NCBI RefSeq assembly: GCF_002259585.1
Contig: NZ_MWWS01000005.1
Location: forward strand, 62,001 to 126,000
DNA: 64,000 nucleotides
From: Bombiscardovia coagulans
Lineage (GTDB): Bacteria; Actinomycetota; Actinomycetes; Actinomycetales; Bifidobacteriaceae
Direction: 5' to 3'
In this document: piece after piece, positions 7,513 to 16,406 of the stretch
Layout of the letters: each line of letters opens with the position of its first letter
Numbering within the stretch: the first letter of the stretch is position 1
Translations under genes and position numbers: made by a program
The notes under the pieces: generated by a model
What the model was told of the DNA's origin: nothing
The model's input: the letters and a program-made list of their open reading frames with translations, nothing else
The model's database searches: none

Positions 7513-9189
7513 TTAGTACGAGCCTTGGTGCTTGAGGACAGCAACGAAAGTCTTCGCAATGATGGCAAGATCTCCAGTGATTGACCAGCGCTGAATGTAC
7601 GAAACATCCAATTGTTCTGCTTCTTCCTGGGATAGGTCAGAGCGTCCGGAAATCTGCCAGGGACCGGTTATACCAGGGCGGACCAGCAGACGCGTTGAGT
7701 ACAGTGGCCCATAGCAATCAACCTCGTACTGACGCTGGGGGCGCGGTCCCACCAGAGACATATCACCCTTTAAGACGTTCCAGAACTGCGGGAATTCATC
7801 TATGGAATACTTGCGTATAAACTTGCCAACCTTGGTGACGCGGGGATCATCCTTAACTTTGAAGAGGGCGCCGAGCTGTTGACCGTCTGTTTCAGCTACG
7901 GTTGCATCCATTTTGTCAGCGTTAACGCTCATCGAACGCAGCTTGTAGCAGTCAAAGGGTACTTCGTTACGCCCGATGCGTTTCTGCTTGTAAAAAACAG
8001 GCCCATGGTCTTCAAGCTTGATAGCGATGGCAGCAGGCAAGATAACAAGCGGTCCTGAAACGATAAGCGCAATCGTTGAGCCAATGATGTCTACCAACCG
8101 CTTAATAAAGCGCGTAGTAGTGGAGTATTGCGGAAGGGTTGCTATCATTATCGGCTGATCACCAGAATAATCTAAGTCGATGCGGTGAGCGCCAATATCT
8201 GCGACCGATATAGAGACCGCGAGTTCAATTCCCAATGATTCTACGGCAAGTGGGAGGGTATGCATGATCTCGCTGTCACGAGTTATCACGTCTGCAATGA
8301 TAATAATTTGGGCGCCTCTGCTTTCAGCGGCACGTGGCAAGTGAGAATTGTAGGTTATTACGGGGAGATTGAATGCTTCGTTGCCTGGTTGTGATTTATT
8401 GCCGTCTTTAGCATTGGTATTTTCTGTACTTTGTGTGCGCCCGTGATATGGAACCGGTATCACACCACCATCAGTACCGTTCGGATCGGGCGCGATCGGG
8501 CAGACTGCTATGGGGAGATAACCACTTGCTTTGCTCCGGTTGAGTTTTGCAAGCATGGCATCTATGCCATCCGGTGAACCGACAATCACTGCCTGGTACT
8601 TGCATTGCCCTCTGGACCTCCATTTGTGGAGTCCCCGCCTCATCTGCCAGCGAGCGAGGAGTTCTGCAATACAGGCTAAAAGGGGAGCGATGATCACCGA
8701 AATGCGTGGTAAATCTAGCTTGAGTATATAGGCTAAGCAACTAGTTACAGCGATAGTAAGCAGCGCTGCATTAATTATCTTTGTGTACAGCTCGTAGCCT
8801 TCGGACATTACATGCCGATGGTAGGTGCCGCAGAGTAGCAAGCAGAGAACCCATATGCCACACTGGATGACGGTAAAAACCACTGGATGCATGCGCAAGG
8901 CTAAACTGCTGAGTGCTGATGGGTTAACGGACACACAAACCAGCAGTGCAAGGAGCATGGCGACGACATCAACGGCTACCATGCTTCCAACAAACATGTA
9001 TGACCACAAAGGAGTCTTTTTTATTTGCTGGATGGCCGGGTGGAATTCGTCAGCTTGATCAAAGAGCTGGTTAGTGAAGCGTGGGGTGCTTGATCGAGAA
9101 GTTTGAGGGGAGTCCATCGTATAGGCGGTAACCGTGTTAAAAGTATGAGCAGATTCTTCCATTCCTGTATGCGAAGGAGAAACTTCCAT
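7513..9189 (-). CDS. EPS priming enzyme: polyprenyl glycosylphosphotransferase (WbaP/CpsE family)
   Basis: This 558-residue membrane enzyme transfers a sugar-1-phosphate from a nucleotide sugar to undecaprenyl phosphate, the first committed step of EPS repeat-unit synthesis. Four hydrophobic helices occupy the first ~190 residues, then a Rossmann-like CoA-binding-type region, a fifth hydrophobic segment near RLVDIIGSTIAL, and the catalytic domain with FYKQKRIGRN, CYKLRSM, KYSIDEFPQFWNVLKGDMSLVGPRP (split: KYSIDEFPQ and GDMSLVGPRP are the diagnostic parts) and RPGITGPWQISGRS. Length is typical. The sugar (glucose or galactose) cannot be read from sequence. GGGAAG precedes ATG 9189. Its promoter appears to contain an 11-bp G tract. 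Confidence 0.93.
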   Translation of the reverse strand: MEVSPSHTGMEESAHTFNTVTAYTMDSPQTSRSSTPRFTNQLFDQADEFHPAIQQIKKTPLWSYMFVGSMVAVDVVAMLLALLVCVSVNPSALSSLALRMHPVVFTVIQCGIWVLCLLLCGTYHRHVMSEGYELYTKIINAALLTIAVTSCLAYILKLDLPRISVIIAPLLACIAELLARWQMRRGLHKWRSRGQCKYQAVIVGSPDGIDAMLAKLNRSKASGYLPIAVCPIAPDPNGTDGGVIPVPYHGRTQSTENTNAKDGNKSQPGNEAFNLPVITYNSHLPRAAESRGAQIIIIADVITRDSEIMHTLPLAVESLGIELAVSISVADIGAHRIDLDYSGDQPIMIATLPQYSTTTRFIKRLVDIIGSTIALIVSGPLVILPAAIAIKLEDHGPVFYKQKRIGRNEVPFDCYKLRSMSVNADKMDATVAETDGQQLGALFKVKDDPRVTKVGKFIRKYSIDEFPQFWNVLKGDMSLVGPRPQRQYEVDCYGPLYSTRLLVRPGITGPWQISGRSDLSQEEAEQLDVSYIQRWSITGDLAIIAKTFVAVLKHQGSY

Positions 9190-9246
9190 CTCGTCTACTT
9201 CCCTTTTTTAACGCAGATAATTGGTGTGCCATATCGCCTAAAGTTT

Positions 9247-9277
9247 ACTTTACCCCCCCCCCCAGGATTTTAGTAAA
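9247..9277 (-). promoter_or_regulatory. Promoter candidate with an 11-bp poly-G (C on plus strand) spacer tract
   Basis: On the minus strand TTTACT (9277-9272) and TAAAGT (9252-9247) lie 19 bp apart. Eleven consecutive G residues (plus-strand C at 9253-9263) fill the downstream part of the spacer. The -10 is about 58 bp upstream of the priming-enzyme ATG. Gain or loss of G by strand slippage would change spacer length and hence promoter strength. The hexamers are imperfect, so promoter identity is inferred; the tract itself is directly visible. Confidence 0.5.
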
Positions 9278-9352
9278 AATTGCTTTCGACTTAGCTAGCC
9301 TAATTTTATAGATATGTCGAAAAAGCCCAACTTTTAAGTTGATTTAAACAGT

Positions 9353-9826
9353 CTAGGTATTTTTGTAAAGAGTGTAAGGGTCTATTCCGAACCATCCTTT
9401 GGGGACAAAAAGGAAAGCAATGAAGAAGACTACAACTGCTATAACGCATAGAGTTTGCGCAATTTTTATATGCTTGTTCAGCTGAATTGAAGTAGAAGTA
9501 ACCAAATTCGGGAAGGCTAATACCACAAATGGGAAAAGATCATACATGAACCTATAAAAAACATTGACGTAGAAAACGCTCACACCTACAAGTATTCCCA
9601 TCACACAACTATAAACAGCCATATTTTGCAGTAAGGCTGCTTTTTGTACAATTTGTTTTTCTTTGCCTTGCTGCAGATGTTCAGTGTTGGAAGCTCTGTT
9701 TTTCAGTATAAAATATATTATAAATACGCTGAAGAAGGCAATCTCAATGTAAGGCATAACATGCCCCGGTGAAAGAAAACCGTTTACATTGAAACAAAAT
9801 TGTTGCCTGCGATACTTAAATACCAA
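9353..9826 (-). pseudogene. 5'-truncated remnant of an EpsG-type EPS polymerase
   Basis: An open stretch of up to 157 codons encodes four hydrophobic helices and ends like an EpsG/Wzy-family polymerase (FYRFMYDLFPF, then a helix, then a short polar tail). Family members are about 350-420 residues with 10 or more helices, so two thirds or more of the protein is missing. Its 5' end runs into the 3' end of the neighbouring glycosyltransferase (43-bp overlap), with no ribosome site at the first possible start; an internal ATG before PYIEIAFF is another option. The full-length polymerase of the locus lies at 16407-17666, so this is probably a relic left by gene replacement. Confidence 0.6.
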
Positions 9827-10947
9827 GAAGCTAGTGCTTGACTATTTTTATTAATGTCATAGCCAGCATTTTGTAGTATTAACTTTCGGCGAAATGTTAG
9901 CTCTTTGTTGCTTCGTTTAGTTCTTCCGTATACAGTAGCTTTGCGTAGGTTGTCGACCCAGGCGCTGATCGGTTCGTCGAGAGAAAGCGGATATAAGAGT
10001 TCTGGAATGACGTAGACATCCTCAGGAAGATTCGAGGATGAAAGAACAGGGAGTCCGCTGGATTGTGCTTCTATGGCAGTTAAGCCTAAACCTTCATACA
10101 TCGAGGGGAACATTAGGACATCAAAAGCTTGGTATAACTCCGATATATCTGTGCGCATACCTAGGAGGCGTACATTGTTTTCTATGCCTAGAGCTGCTAC
10201 TTTGTCCTCAAGTGTAGAGCGTAATTCGCCATCACCCGCAATGACTAGTACTGCCTCAGGGTTCTCTTTAAGGAACTCAGCAAAGATTTTGACCGTAAAA
10301 AGCTGATTTTTGACTTTACAGAGACGTCCCACTTGGCCTACTACAATTTGGTGAGGTGGTATTCCGAGTTCTTCCCTCTTTTGCTTGCGAACTTGAGAAG
10401 AAAAGGAGAATTTCTCGATATCGATGGCGTTTTTAATTATTCGAACTTTACCGCTATTGTATGTTTTTTCTCCAAATAGCCATTCGCCTGCCGATTTGGA
10501 ACAAGCAGCTAAATGTGTAGGGTAGATCTTTGAAAAGTGTTTTAAACTTTCTTTAATAAATGCCTTTAAGTTTTCGGACTGTATGGGGCTAGCGACAGTA
10601 TGGCAATGTGCGATGCGAATGGGAATTTGTGCATGTTTAGCGGCTGCTAGAGGGAAAACGCTTAGAGAATTCAGATTCGAGTGAACAATTGTTGGTTTTA
10701 TTTTACTGAAAATTTGTTCGCATGCGTAAATATAGCTAACGAGGTTCTTGTATGGTGGCACGACATAAATGCTTCCATTCAGGGACTTGATTTCTTCCAT
10801 AGGTATATATTTTGAATCAGAATCAACGATGAAATCGAACTGAATTTTAGACCTATCTATATGTCGGTAGTAGTTCATAATGACTTGTTCAACGCCACCG
10901 CCGGACATATGACCCATGACCTGAGCTACGTGAAGAGGTTTTGTCAT
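9784..10947 (-). CDS. GT4-family glycosyltransferase (EpsF-like)
   Basis: A 387-residue retaining GT-B glycosyltransferase of the EPS locus. The N-terminal Rossmann domain opens with LHVAQVMGHMSGGGVEQV, a start typical of EpsF-like enzymes. The C-terminal donor-binding domain carries GQVGRLCKVKNQ, VIAGDGELRSTLE and the E-x7-E motif in MYEGLGLTAIEAQSSGLP. It probably adds one sugar of the lipid-linked repeat unit at the cytoplasmic membrane face; donor and acceptor are unknown. AAGGA lies 6 nt before the ATG. Base composition is AT-richer than the housekeeping genes, supporting acquisition by transfer. Confidence 0.9.
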   Translation of the reverse strand: MTKPLHVAQVMGHMSGGGVEQVIMNYYRHIDRSKIQFDFIVDSDSKYIPMEEIKSLNGSIYVVPPYKNLVSYIYACEQIFSKIKPTIVHSNLNSLSVFPLAAAKHAQIPIRIAHCHTVASPIQSENLKAFIKESLKHFSKIYPTHLAACSKSAGEWLFGEKTYNSGKVRIIKNAIDIEKFSFSSQVRKQKREELGIPPHQIVVGQVGRLCKVKNQLFTVKIFAEFLKENPEAVLVIAGDGELRSTLEDKVAALGIENNVRLLGMRTDISELYQAFDVLMFPSMYEGLGLTAIEAQSSGLPVLSSSNLPEDVYVIPELLYPLSLDEPISAWVDNLRKATVYGRTKRSNKELTFRRKLILQNAGYDINKNSQALASWYLSIAGNNFVSM

Positions 10948-11037
10948 GTTTCGTCCTTTTTAATTGCCTTATACGCAAATGTAGTATTAATGACTAGTGG
11001 AGATTCTATTACCTAATTAAGAATCAGATAATACAAC

Positions 11038-12192
11038 CTATCCGTGTTGCAGAAGCGATTGTTTTAGCAATAATTTGAGTTTTTGAATGCTTGTATGTAC
11101 ATCATAGCCGGCTAAACGTATTTGTTGAGGGTATATTGAACGGTCTTTTTTGACATTATTATTGATAGTGGATAAAATTGCTCGACTCCAGTGAAGGCTT
11201 TCTTTGTCAGATTGAAGTTCATCGGATATGCACAGTTTGTCATCTTGTGGTACCGATATAAAACGAACTTGATCTGTTATCGCTACTTCTCTTGTTACAC
11301 TCTGTGAAACTAGTACAGGAAGTCCAGTTGTTTGAGCCTCAATTAGAGATATTGGAAGCCCTTCGTGTATGGATGGAAAGACAAAAAGGTCCATAGCTGA
11401 ATAATAAGGAGCTGTATCAGATTGATTTCCGGCAAAAATGACAGAATCAGCAATAGATAACTCGTGACATTGCTTCTTGAGTTGATCTGCCAAGTCACCG
11501 TCGCCTAGGATAAGTAGGCAGCTTTTCGGTATTTGTTTATGTACTTTTGCAAAGGCCTCAATTAGAAGCTCTTGATTTTTTTGTTTTGTCATGCGTCCGA
11601 CATTTCCAATGAGTTTTATATCATCGTCGATTCCTAACTCCTTACGTATGCGCTGTCGGGCATGTTCGTTATACGTAAAATGTTCAGTGTCAATCCCATT
11701 TTTGATAATAGTAAATTTCTGATATTTAGACTCGCCGAAAAGATATAATGCTGCTGCCTTGGAACAAGCCAATTCAGTATCAGCACAAAGATTCAAAACA
11801 GGACGAAATAAATAGTGTAATAATTTTACTTTTCCATTCACGGTAGGTTGGGTGTTGTGCGCATGCACAAATATTTTTGCATGTGAAACAATTTTAGATA
11901 GTACGAGCGGTAAACAATTGATAGAGGAATTTTTATTTGCGTAAATTAAATCAGCCCATTTTAAACAGGGCAGTAGGGCTTTTACATAGCTGAAGATATG
12001 TCGAGGATTTGGTAATTCCTTAATAATGACATTATCCCGCTCAATACGTTGAAGCAGTGTTGCATCGGATGTTGAACTTAGTACAATAACGTCGACATTT
12101 TTTAAAGAAGGTAAAAGGATATTTGATATGTAGGTTTCTATACCGCCCCAGTTGCTGCTGATCTGGAAGATCAAAACTCTTTTATTCTCCAT
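11038..12192 (-). CDS. GT4-family glycosyltransferase
   Basis: A 384-residue GT-B glycosyltransferase. The N-terminus (RVLIFQISSNWGGIETYI) and C-terminal domain (NVGRMTKQKNQE, LLILGDGDLADQL, IHEGLPISLIEAQTTGLP) are those of GT4 enzymes. It is distinct in sequence from the neighbour at 9784-10947. The frame stays open upstream to 12330, but that part overlaps the divergent gene at 12254; ATG 12192 matches where homologues begin. Its ribosome site is weak, and ATG 12210 is possible. About 90 bp separate it from the downstream glycosyltransferase, so the two are probably cotranscribed. Confidence 0.88.
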   Translation of the reverse strand: MENKRVLIFQISSNWGGIETYISNILLPSLKNVDVIVLSSTSDATLLQRIERDNVIIKELPNPRHIFSYVKALLPCLKWADLIYANKNSSINCLPLVLSKIVSHAKIFVHAHNTQPTVNGKVKLLHYLFRPVLNLCADTELACSKAAALYLFGESKYQKFTIIKNGIDTEHFTYNEHARQRIRKELGIDDDIKLIGNVGRMTKQKNQELLIEAFAKVHKQIPKSCLLILGDGDLADQLKKQCHELSIADSVIFAGNQSDTAPYYSAMDLFVFPSIHEGLPISLIEAQTTGLPVLVSQSVTREVAITDQVRFISVPQDDKLCISDELQSDKESLHWSRAILSTINNNVKKDRSIYPQQIRLAGYDVHTSIQKLKLLLKQSLLQHG

Positions 12193-12253
12193 AAATTGTA
12201 GTATATACATAAATAAAGGAAAAGAAATAAAGTGAACTGCGAAAGCAGGTAAT

Positions 12254-13285
12254 ATGAAGGATCCTACTGTATCGATTGTTGTCCCCGCATATAATGTTGA
12301 GAGGTACCTTAATCGGTGCATGGACAGCATTACAAATCAGACGTATCAAAGGCTTCAAATAATATTAGTTGATGATGGATCTACCGATGGAACTGGTCGT
12401 CTTTGTGATGAGTGGGCAGAGCGTGATGATCGTGTTAAAACGGTGCACAGGACCAACGGTGGTCTTGCAGCAGCAAGGAATACTGGTTTAGAGCAAGTAA
12501 CAGGGCAGTATATATTATTTGTTGATTCCGATGATTGGATAGCCAAAGATGCAATCGGGTTACTACTAGAAAATGCTCTTGAAAATCAGTCGGATGTTGT
12601 AAGTTTCGACCTACAACCGATGAATTCTGCTGGCGAATTTCCTCGCAAATATGTAGTTTCGCGGGATTTTCCACAGATAAAAATGAGTTTTGGGAAAGAT
12701 TGTTTGGAACAGTTGTACTCAAGACACATTAATAATTATGTTTGGTGTTTCTTATATAAAACCGAGTTTTTGAAAGAAAATAATATTTCTTTTAATGGTA
12801 ATATTCGTTTTCTTGAAGATGCACTTTTTACTAATAAGGTTTTACGTTGTGTTCATTTGGTGTCCTATTATGGCACTAAGCCCCTTTATTACTACTTTAT
12901 GCGTTCTGATTCCTTAACACATAAGTCTGGAACTGCACATGCTCAAGATGGGTTAACTGTAGTCAAGCAAATATTAGACGAATCTGATCTTGAGCAGGAA
13001 TCGCCTGCATTCTTTGATTATATTATTAATTTGCTTTTTTTCGTAGAATTAAAATTCGGTAATCGGCGCGACCTCAGTGCCTATAAATCGAGAAAACAGA
13101 TAAAATGCATCATACGGCGGCTGTTGAACATTGTGCCTTTCTTTTCTTTATCAAAGACCAACCGCATAAAGATTTTACTCTTGAGAAGCGGTTGTTTTGG
13201 AGTAGCACGAACTATCAAACATGGGCTTGATACGTTCAAGGTAATACTATTCAGGGGAGAAAAAGGGTACGGTTCTGTATGTTGA
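12254..13285 (+). CDS. GT2-family glycosyltransferase
   Basis: A 343-residue GT-A glycosyltransferase. SIVVPAYNVERYL begins the nucleotide-binding fold, ILVDDGSTDGTG carries acidic residues for the nucleotide, and ILFVDSDDW holds the DxD metal site. It probably transfers a sugar to the growing lipid-linked EPS unit. It is transcribed divergently from the gene ending at 12192 (61 bp between starts) and convergently with its paralogue, with 2 bp between the two stop codons. Confidence 0.9.
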   Translation: MKDPTVSIVVPAYNVERYLNRCMDSITNQTYQRLQIILVDDGSTDGTGRLCDEWAERDDRVKTVHRTNGGLAAARNTGLEQVTGQYILFVDSDDWIAKDAIGLLLENALENQSDVVSFDLQPMNSAGEFPRKYVVSRDFPQIKMSFGKDCLEQLYSRHINNYVWCFLYKTEFLKENNISFNGNIRFLEDALFTNKVLRCVHLVSYYGTKPLYYYFMRSDSLTHKSGTAHAQDGLTVVKQILDESDLEQESPAFFDYIINLLFFVELKFGNRRDLSAYKSRKQIKCIIRRLLNIVPFFSLSKTNRIKILLLRSGCFGVARTIKHGLDTFKVILFRGEKGYGSVC

Positions 13286-13287
13286 TA

Positions 13288-14304
13288 TCATACGTCGACA
13301 CTGTAGTGACATCCAAAAATGGAGAGTACGAATTTTAATGCATATACTCCATGGGTTTTGATTAGAATATATTGAAGGATAAAAACCTTGGGTAAGGACA
13401 TAAGTAATTTCAGGCTAATGTTTTTTTTGATAGATTCGTTTACAAAATCAATATAATCAGCCAGTTCTTTACGCGCTTTATGATTACGCTTTAGGGTGTT
13501 TTCCCAGGCCAAATGTATTAACCAGCAAGCTAATGCCTGTTTGTTTGCCTCGCATAACTCAGGATACCAATGCGATAGCGATATACCGCGTTCAATAAAA
13601 CCGTCTTCTGCGTCCCGGTATGATTGAGTTATATTTTTAGAATGGAGTATGGAACCTTTACGAATTCGGTAATGATATAGGGTTTTGTGCACTAGGGCAA
13701 TTGTATTAGCATTCCCATAAACCTTATAGCTCGTGTATATATCTTCGAAATGTTTATTTTCAGGGAAGAGTATTCCATTGTCAGTGAAAAGATGCTTTGC
13801 TGCGAGATACCGCCAGGCGTGGTTGTCAATGTCTCCTTTCAGTAAATGCATTAGAGTTTCTTTGCCACTCATTTTATTCGATTGTGGGAAGTTCCGTGCT
13901 TCTGGGTTTTGGGAGGCTATACCTGTGGAATCATTTATACAATCGAATTCAAAAATTGCTGCATCTGCTCCTGTTTTATCGATTGTTTGTACAAGAGTTT
14001 CAATCAGCTCTTTTTCTACATAATCGTCAGAGTCAACGAATTCGATGTATTCCCCTCTGGCAATACTGAGTCCACTATTGCGAGCAGCTGAAAGACCACG
14101 ATTGGCTTGGTGTATGACGTTTATCCGTGCATCTGATTTGGACCAAACGTCGCAAATACGTCCAGAGCTATCAGTTGATCCGTCGTCAACTAGCACAATC
14201 TGTATGTCTGAATATGTTTGCTTTGTGAGACTCTCCAAACACTGATCTAGATATTGCTCTACGTTATAAACAGGTACAACGATTGTAACTCTTGGATTCT
14301 CCAT
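13288..14304 (-). CDS. GT2-family glycosyltransferase (paralogue of the convergent neighbour)
   Basis: A 338-residue GT-A glycosyltransferase with TIVVPVYNVEQYL, VLVDDGSTDSSG and IEFVDSDDY. Its N-terminal half closely parallels the protein at 12254-13285, while the C-terminal acceptor half differs (YHYRIRKGSI, then a helical tail), pointing to a different acceptor. It is alone on the minus strand between two plus-strand genes, which is unusual for an EPS operon. No terminator fits in the 2-bp gap to its convergent neighbour, so opposing transcription is likely. Confidence 0.9.
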   Translation of the reverse strand: MENPRVTIVVPVYNVEQYLDQCLESLTKQTYSDIQIVLVDDGSTDSSGRICDVWSKSDARINVIHQANRGLSAARNSGLSIARGEYIEFVDSDDYVEKELIETLVQTIDKTGADAAIFEFDCINDSTGIASQNPEARNFPQSNKMSGKETLMHLLKGDIDNHAWRYLAAKHLFTDNGILFPENKHFEDIYTSYKVYGNANTIALVHKTLYHYRIRKGSILHSKNITQSYRDAEDGFIERGISLSHWYPELCEANKQALACWLIHLAWENTLKRNHKARKELADYIDFVNESIKKNISLKLLMSLPKVFILQYILIKTHGVYALKFVLSIFGCHYSVDV

Positions 14305-14460
14305 ACAGTCTGTATACGTCGACCGCTGTACAAAACGACTTCTGTATCAGATTAGAGTATCTAAAGATAACTGAAATTCAGGGCTATGGTAGGTCTTAAG
14401 ATTAAAAGAGGCGTGAAGTTTTGCATATCTTCACTCTCAAAATTAGTAATTGGAAGGAAC

Positions 14461-15885
14461 ATGGAAAAGTATAAGAGTCTGCTAATTAATATAGGTCTAT
14501 TCACTCTGAATACACTTGCAACAAAGGTCGTAACCTTTTTGCTAGTTCCTTTTTTTACTTATTATTTTAGTACTTCCGAGTATGGAATTTCGGACATAGG
14601 AACGTCAATTATCAATGTTCTAGTGCCGGTTCTTACACTGGCAGCTAACGATGCTGTTATACGGTTTATCGTTGACGACCCCAAAAATTCAGAAAAATAT
14701 GTCAGTATTGGCTTCGCCATTACACTATTTGGTTGTTTTGTCATGGCTGTTTTATTGCCTTTGCTTGATTTGTCATTCTTTGGTGGGCTGGGGCATTACA
14801 AGGGTCTATACCTCTTGTATTTTGCAGGTGTGGCGTTTCAAATATACTTTGGTTACGTAGCAAGAGGTAGGAACCTAATTAAGCTAATTACCTGTATTTC
14901 AGTAATTTCTTCTTTGGTAACAGTGGTGACTGCCATCATATCTGTTAAATTTTGCTTTCTTCGTGTCGAGGGCTACTTTCTGTCGATGATATTTGGCAAT
15001 GGCGTTGCTATATTGCTGTATTTGACTTGGGGGAAGTTATATACGCAATTGCATATACCGTTTTCTAAGGCCAATATCCATTATTTGAAGAAAATGATGG
15101 TTTTTGCAATTCCTACAATTCCTAATTTAGTTTTTTGGTGGATGGGCACTAGCATCAATCGTTTTTTTATTACCTCGATGATGGGAGTTGGTGCTTCGGG
15201 AATTTTTGCAGCAGTAAACAAAATACCGAGTTTGATGAATATTCTGTCTAATACCTTTTGGCAAGCGTGGAGCCTATCTGCGTTTAAAGAGTACCGGAAA
15301 GAGGGAATAAAGAGTTTCTTCTCCACAGTTTTTTGTGTTTTTCGAGCGTTTATGGCTATGTGCGGCTCTGCCATTATACTGGTTACTCCTTGGTTAGCTA
15401 AGTTCCTATTACAAGGTGAGTTTTTTACTTCATGGCCGCTTGTAACAGTACTTGTGCTTGCATTCTATTTCAGTGTACTTTCTGGTTTTTATGAAACTAT
15501 ATTCACTACAAGTATGAAAACAAAAGGAATTTTCATATCGACCGGTATTGCGTCTATAGTCATTATTATTTTTACATGGCTTCTTGTTCCGATGCTCGGT
15601 CTTTTAGGAGCAGCACTAGCAATGGTATCCGGAAACTTTGTTATGTTTGTTATTAGGGTATTTCAAACCCAGTCTATTATGTCAGTTCAAATCAATTGGG
15701 TAATTGAAATAGCCAGTATTATTTTGCTTGTTGCACAAGTTGTTGTTATGTATATGCAGACCAGTCAGTATATGACATTTTCGCTAGTTATTTTCTTGAT
15801 AATATGTGTAATGAAATTAATTGACGTATGGCCTTTCTTGAAATTAACGCTAGGTAAGATAGCACCTAGCTCTCATAACTGGTAA
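14461..15885 (+). CDS. Wzx-type oligosaccharide flippase
   Basis: A 474-residue polytopic protein with about 12-14 hydrophobic helices of the MATE/MVF superfamily. It opens with KSLLINIGLFTLNTLATK, followed by LVPFFTYYFSTSEYG, the usual 'LxPxxTxxLSxxEYG' hallmark of polysaccharide flippases. It is expected to flip the undecaprenyl-linked repeat unit to the outer leaflet for polymerisation. The frame can be extended to an ATG at 14386, but 14461 has GGAAGG just upstream and matches homologue starts. The polymerase gene follows on the same strand after a 521-bp gap. Confidence 0.88.
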   Translation: MEKYKSLLINIGLFTLNTLATKVVTFLLVPFFTYYFSTSEYGISDIGTSIINVLVPVLTLAANDAVIRFIVDDPKNSEKYVSIGFAITLFGCFVMAVLLPLLDLSFFGGLGHYKGLYLLYFAGVAFQIYFGYVARGRNLIKLITCISVISSLVTVVTAIISVKFCFLRVEGYFLSMIFGNGVAILLYLTWGKLYTQLHIPFSKANIHYLKKMMVFAIPTIPNLVFWWMGTSINRFFITSMMGVGASGIFAAVNKIPSLMNILSNTFWQAWSLSAFKEYRKEGIKSFFSTVFCVFRAFMAMCGSAIILVTPWLAKFLLQGEFFTSWPLVTVLVLAFYFSVLSGFYETIFTTSMKTKGIFISTGIASIVIIIFTWLLVPMLGLLGAALAMVSGNFVMFVIRVFQTQSIMSVQINWVIEIASIILLVAQVVVMYMQTSQYMTFSLVIFLIICVMKLIDVWPFLKLTLGKIAPSSHNW

Positions 15886-16406
15886 AACTATTGCAATTTC
15901 GTTACCAACTGAAAAGACTTTTGAGACAATCTAGAAATTGTTCATGAACTCAAACCAGGTTATATGTATGCTGATTAGCTATACTCAGTGTGGAATAGGT
16001 TCAACTTGTTATATTTTCGTTTTCCTAGTAATAGGTAAGGTTATTATTTTCTGGTCAGTATATAGTTTTCCCAATGTTCCGTTTGTGTTTTGATAAAAAG
16101 CAAGAGTTGATTACTGGTTGTGTGATCATATTTACTCGAATTAAGAATAAGTAATAAAGTGAATTGAGTGGAGGGGGAAGAAAGTTCGTTTATTTTGTAT
16201 GTATTGTGCTTTTTGATTTTAGATAAGTCTTTTGTGCAGGGAGCAGTCTTTGTTTAACTGTGTAATTTATGCCAATGAAGCTTACTTTTTAAGAATTCAA
16301 TTACTTATCGCTCTACCATTGTGAATATATAAATCTTCCTTTATCGGATGGGTGCATTTTAGACTTGAGGTTCACATATGGGAATGACTGTAGAGGGTAA
16401 AAGACT
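15886..16406. other. AT-rich gap between flippase and polymerase genes
   Basis: No recognised gene. A 49-codon open frame (15944-16093) with hydrophobic content is present but lacks a ribosome site or recognisable motif. No inverted repeat of terminator strength was noticed. The region is strongly AT-rich and may hold the polymerase promoter, but several weak -10-like hexamers make the choice arbitrary. Confidence 0.4.

Noticed and set aside
12193-12330. Upstream extension of the GT4 gene
   Set aside because: It would overlap the divergent GT2 gene, and the extra residues do not resemble a glycosyltransferase start.
15944-16093. 49-codon hydrophobic open frame between flippase and polymerase
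   Set aside because: No ribosome site and no family motif; in AT-rich DNA such frames with Ile/Phe/Val arise easily.
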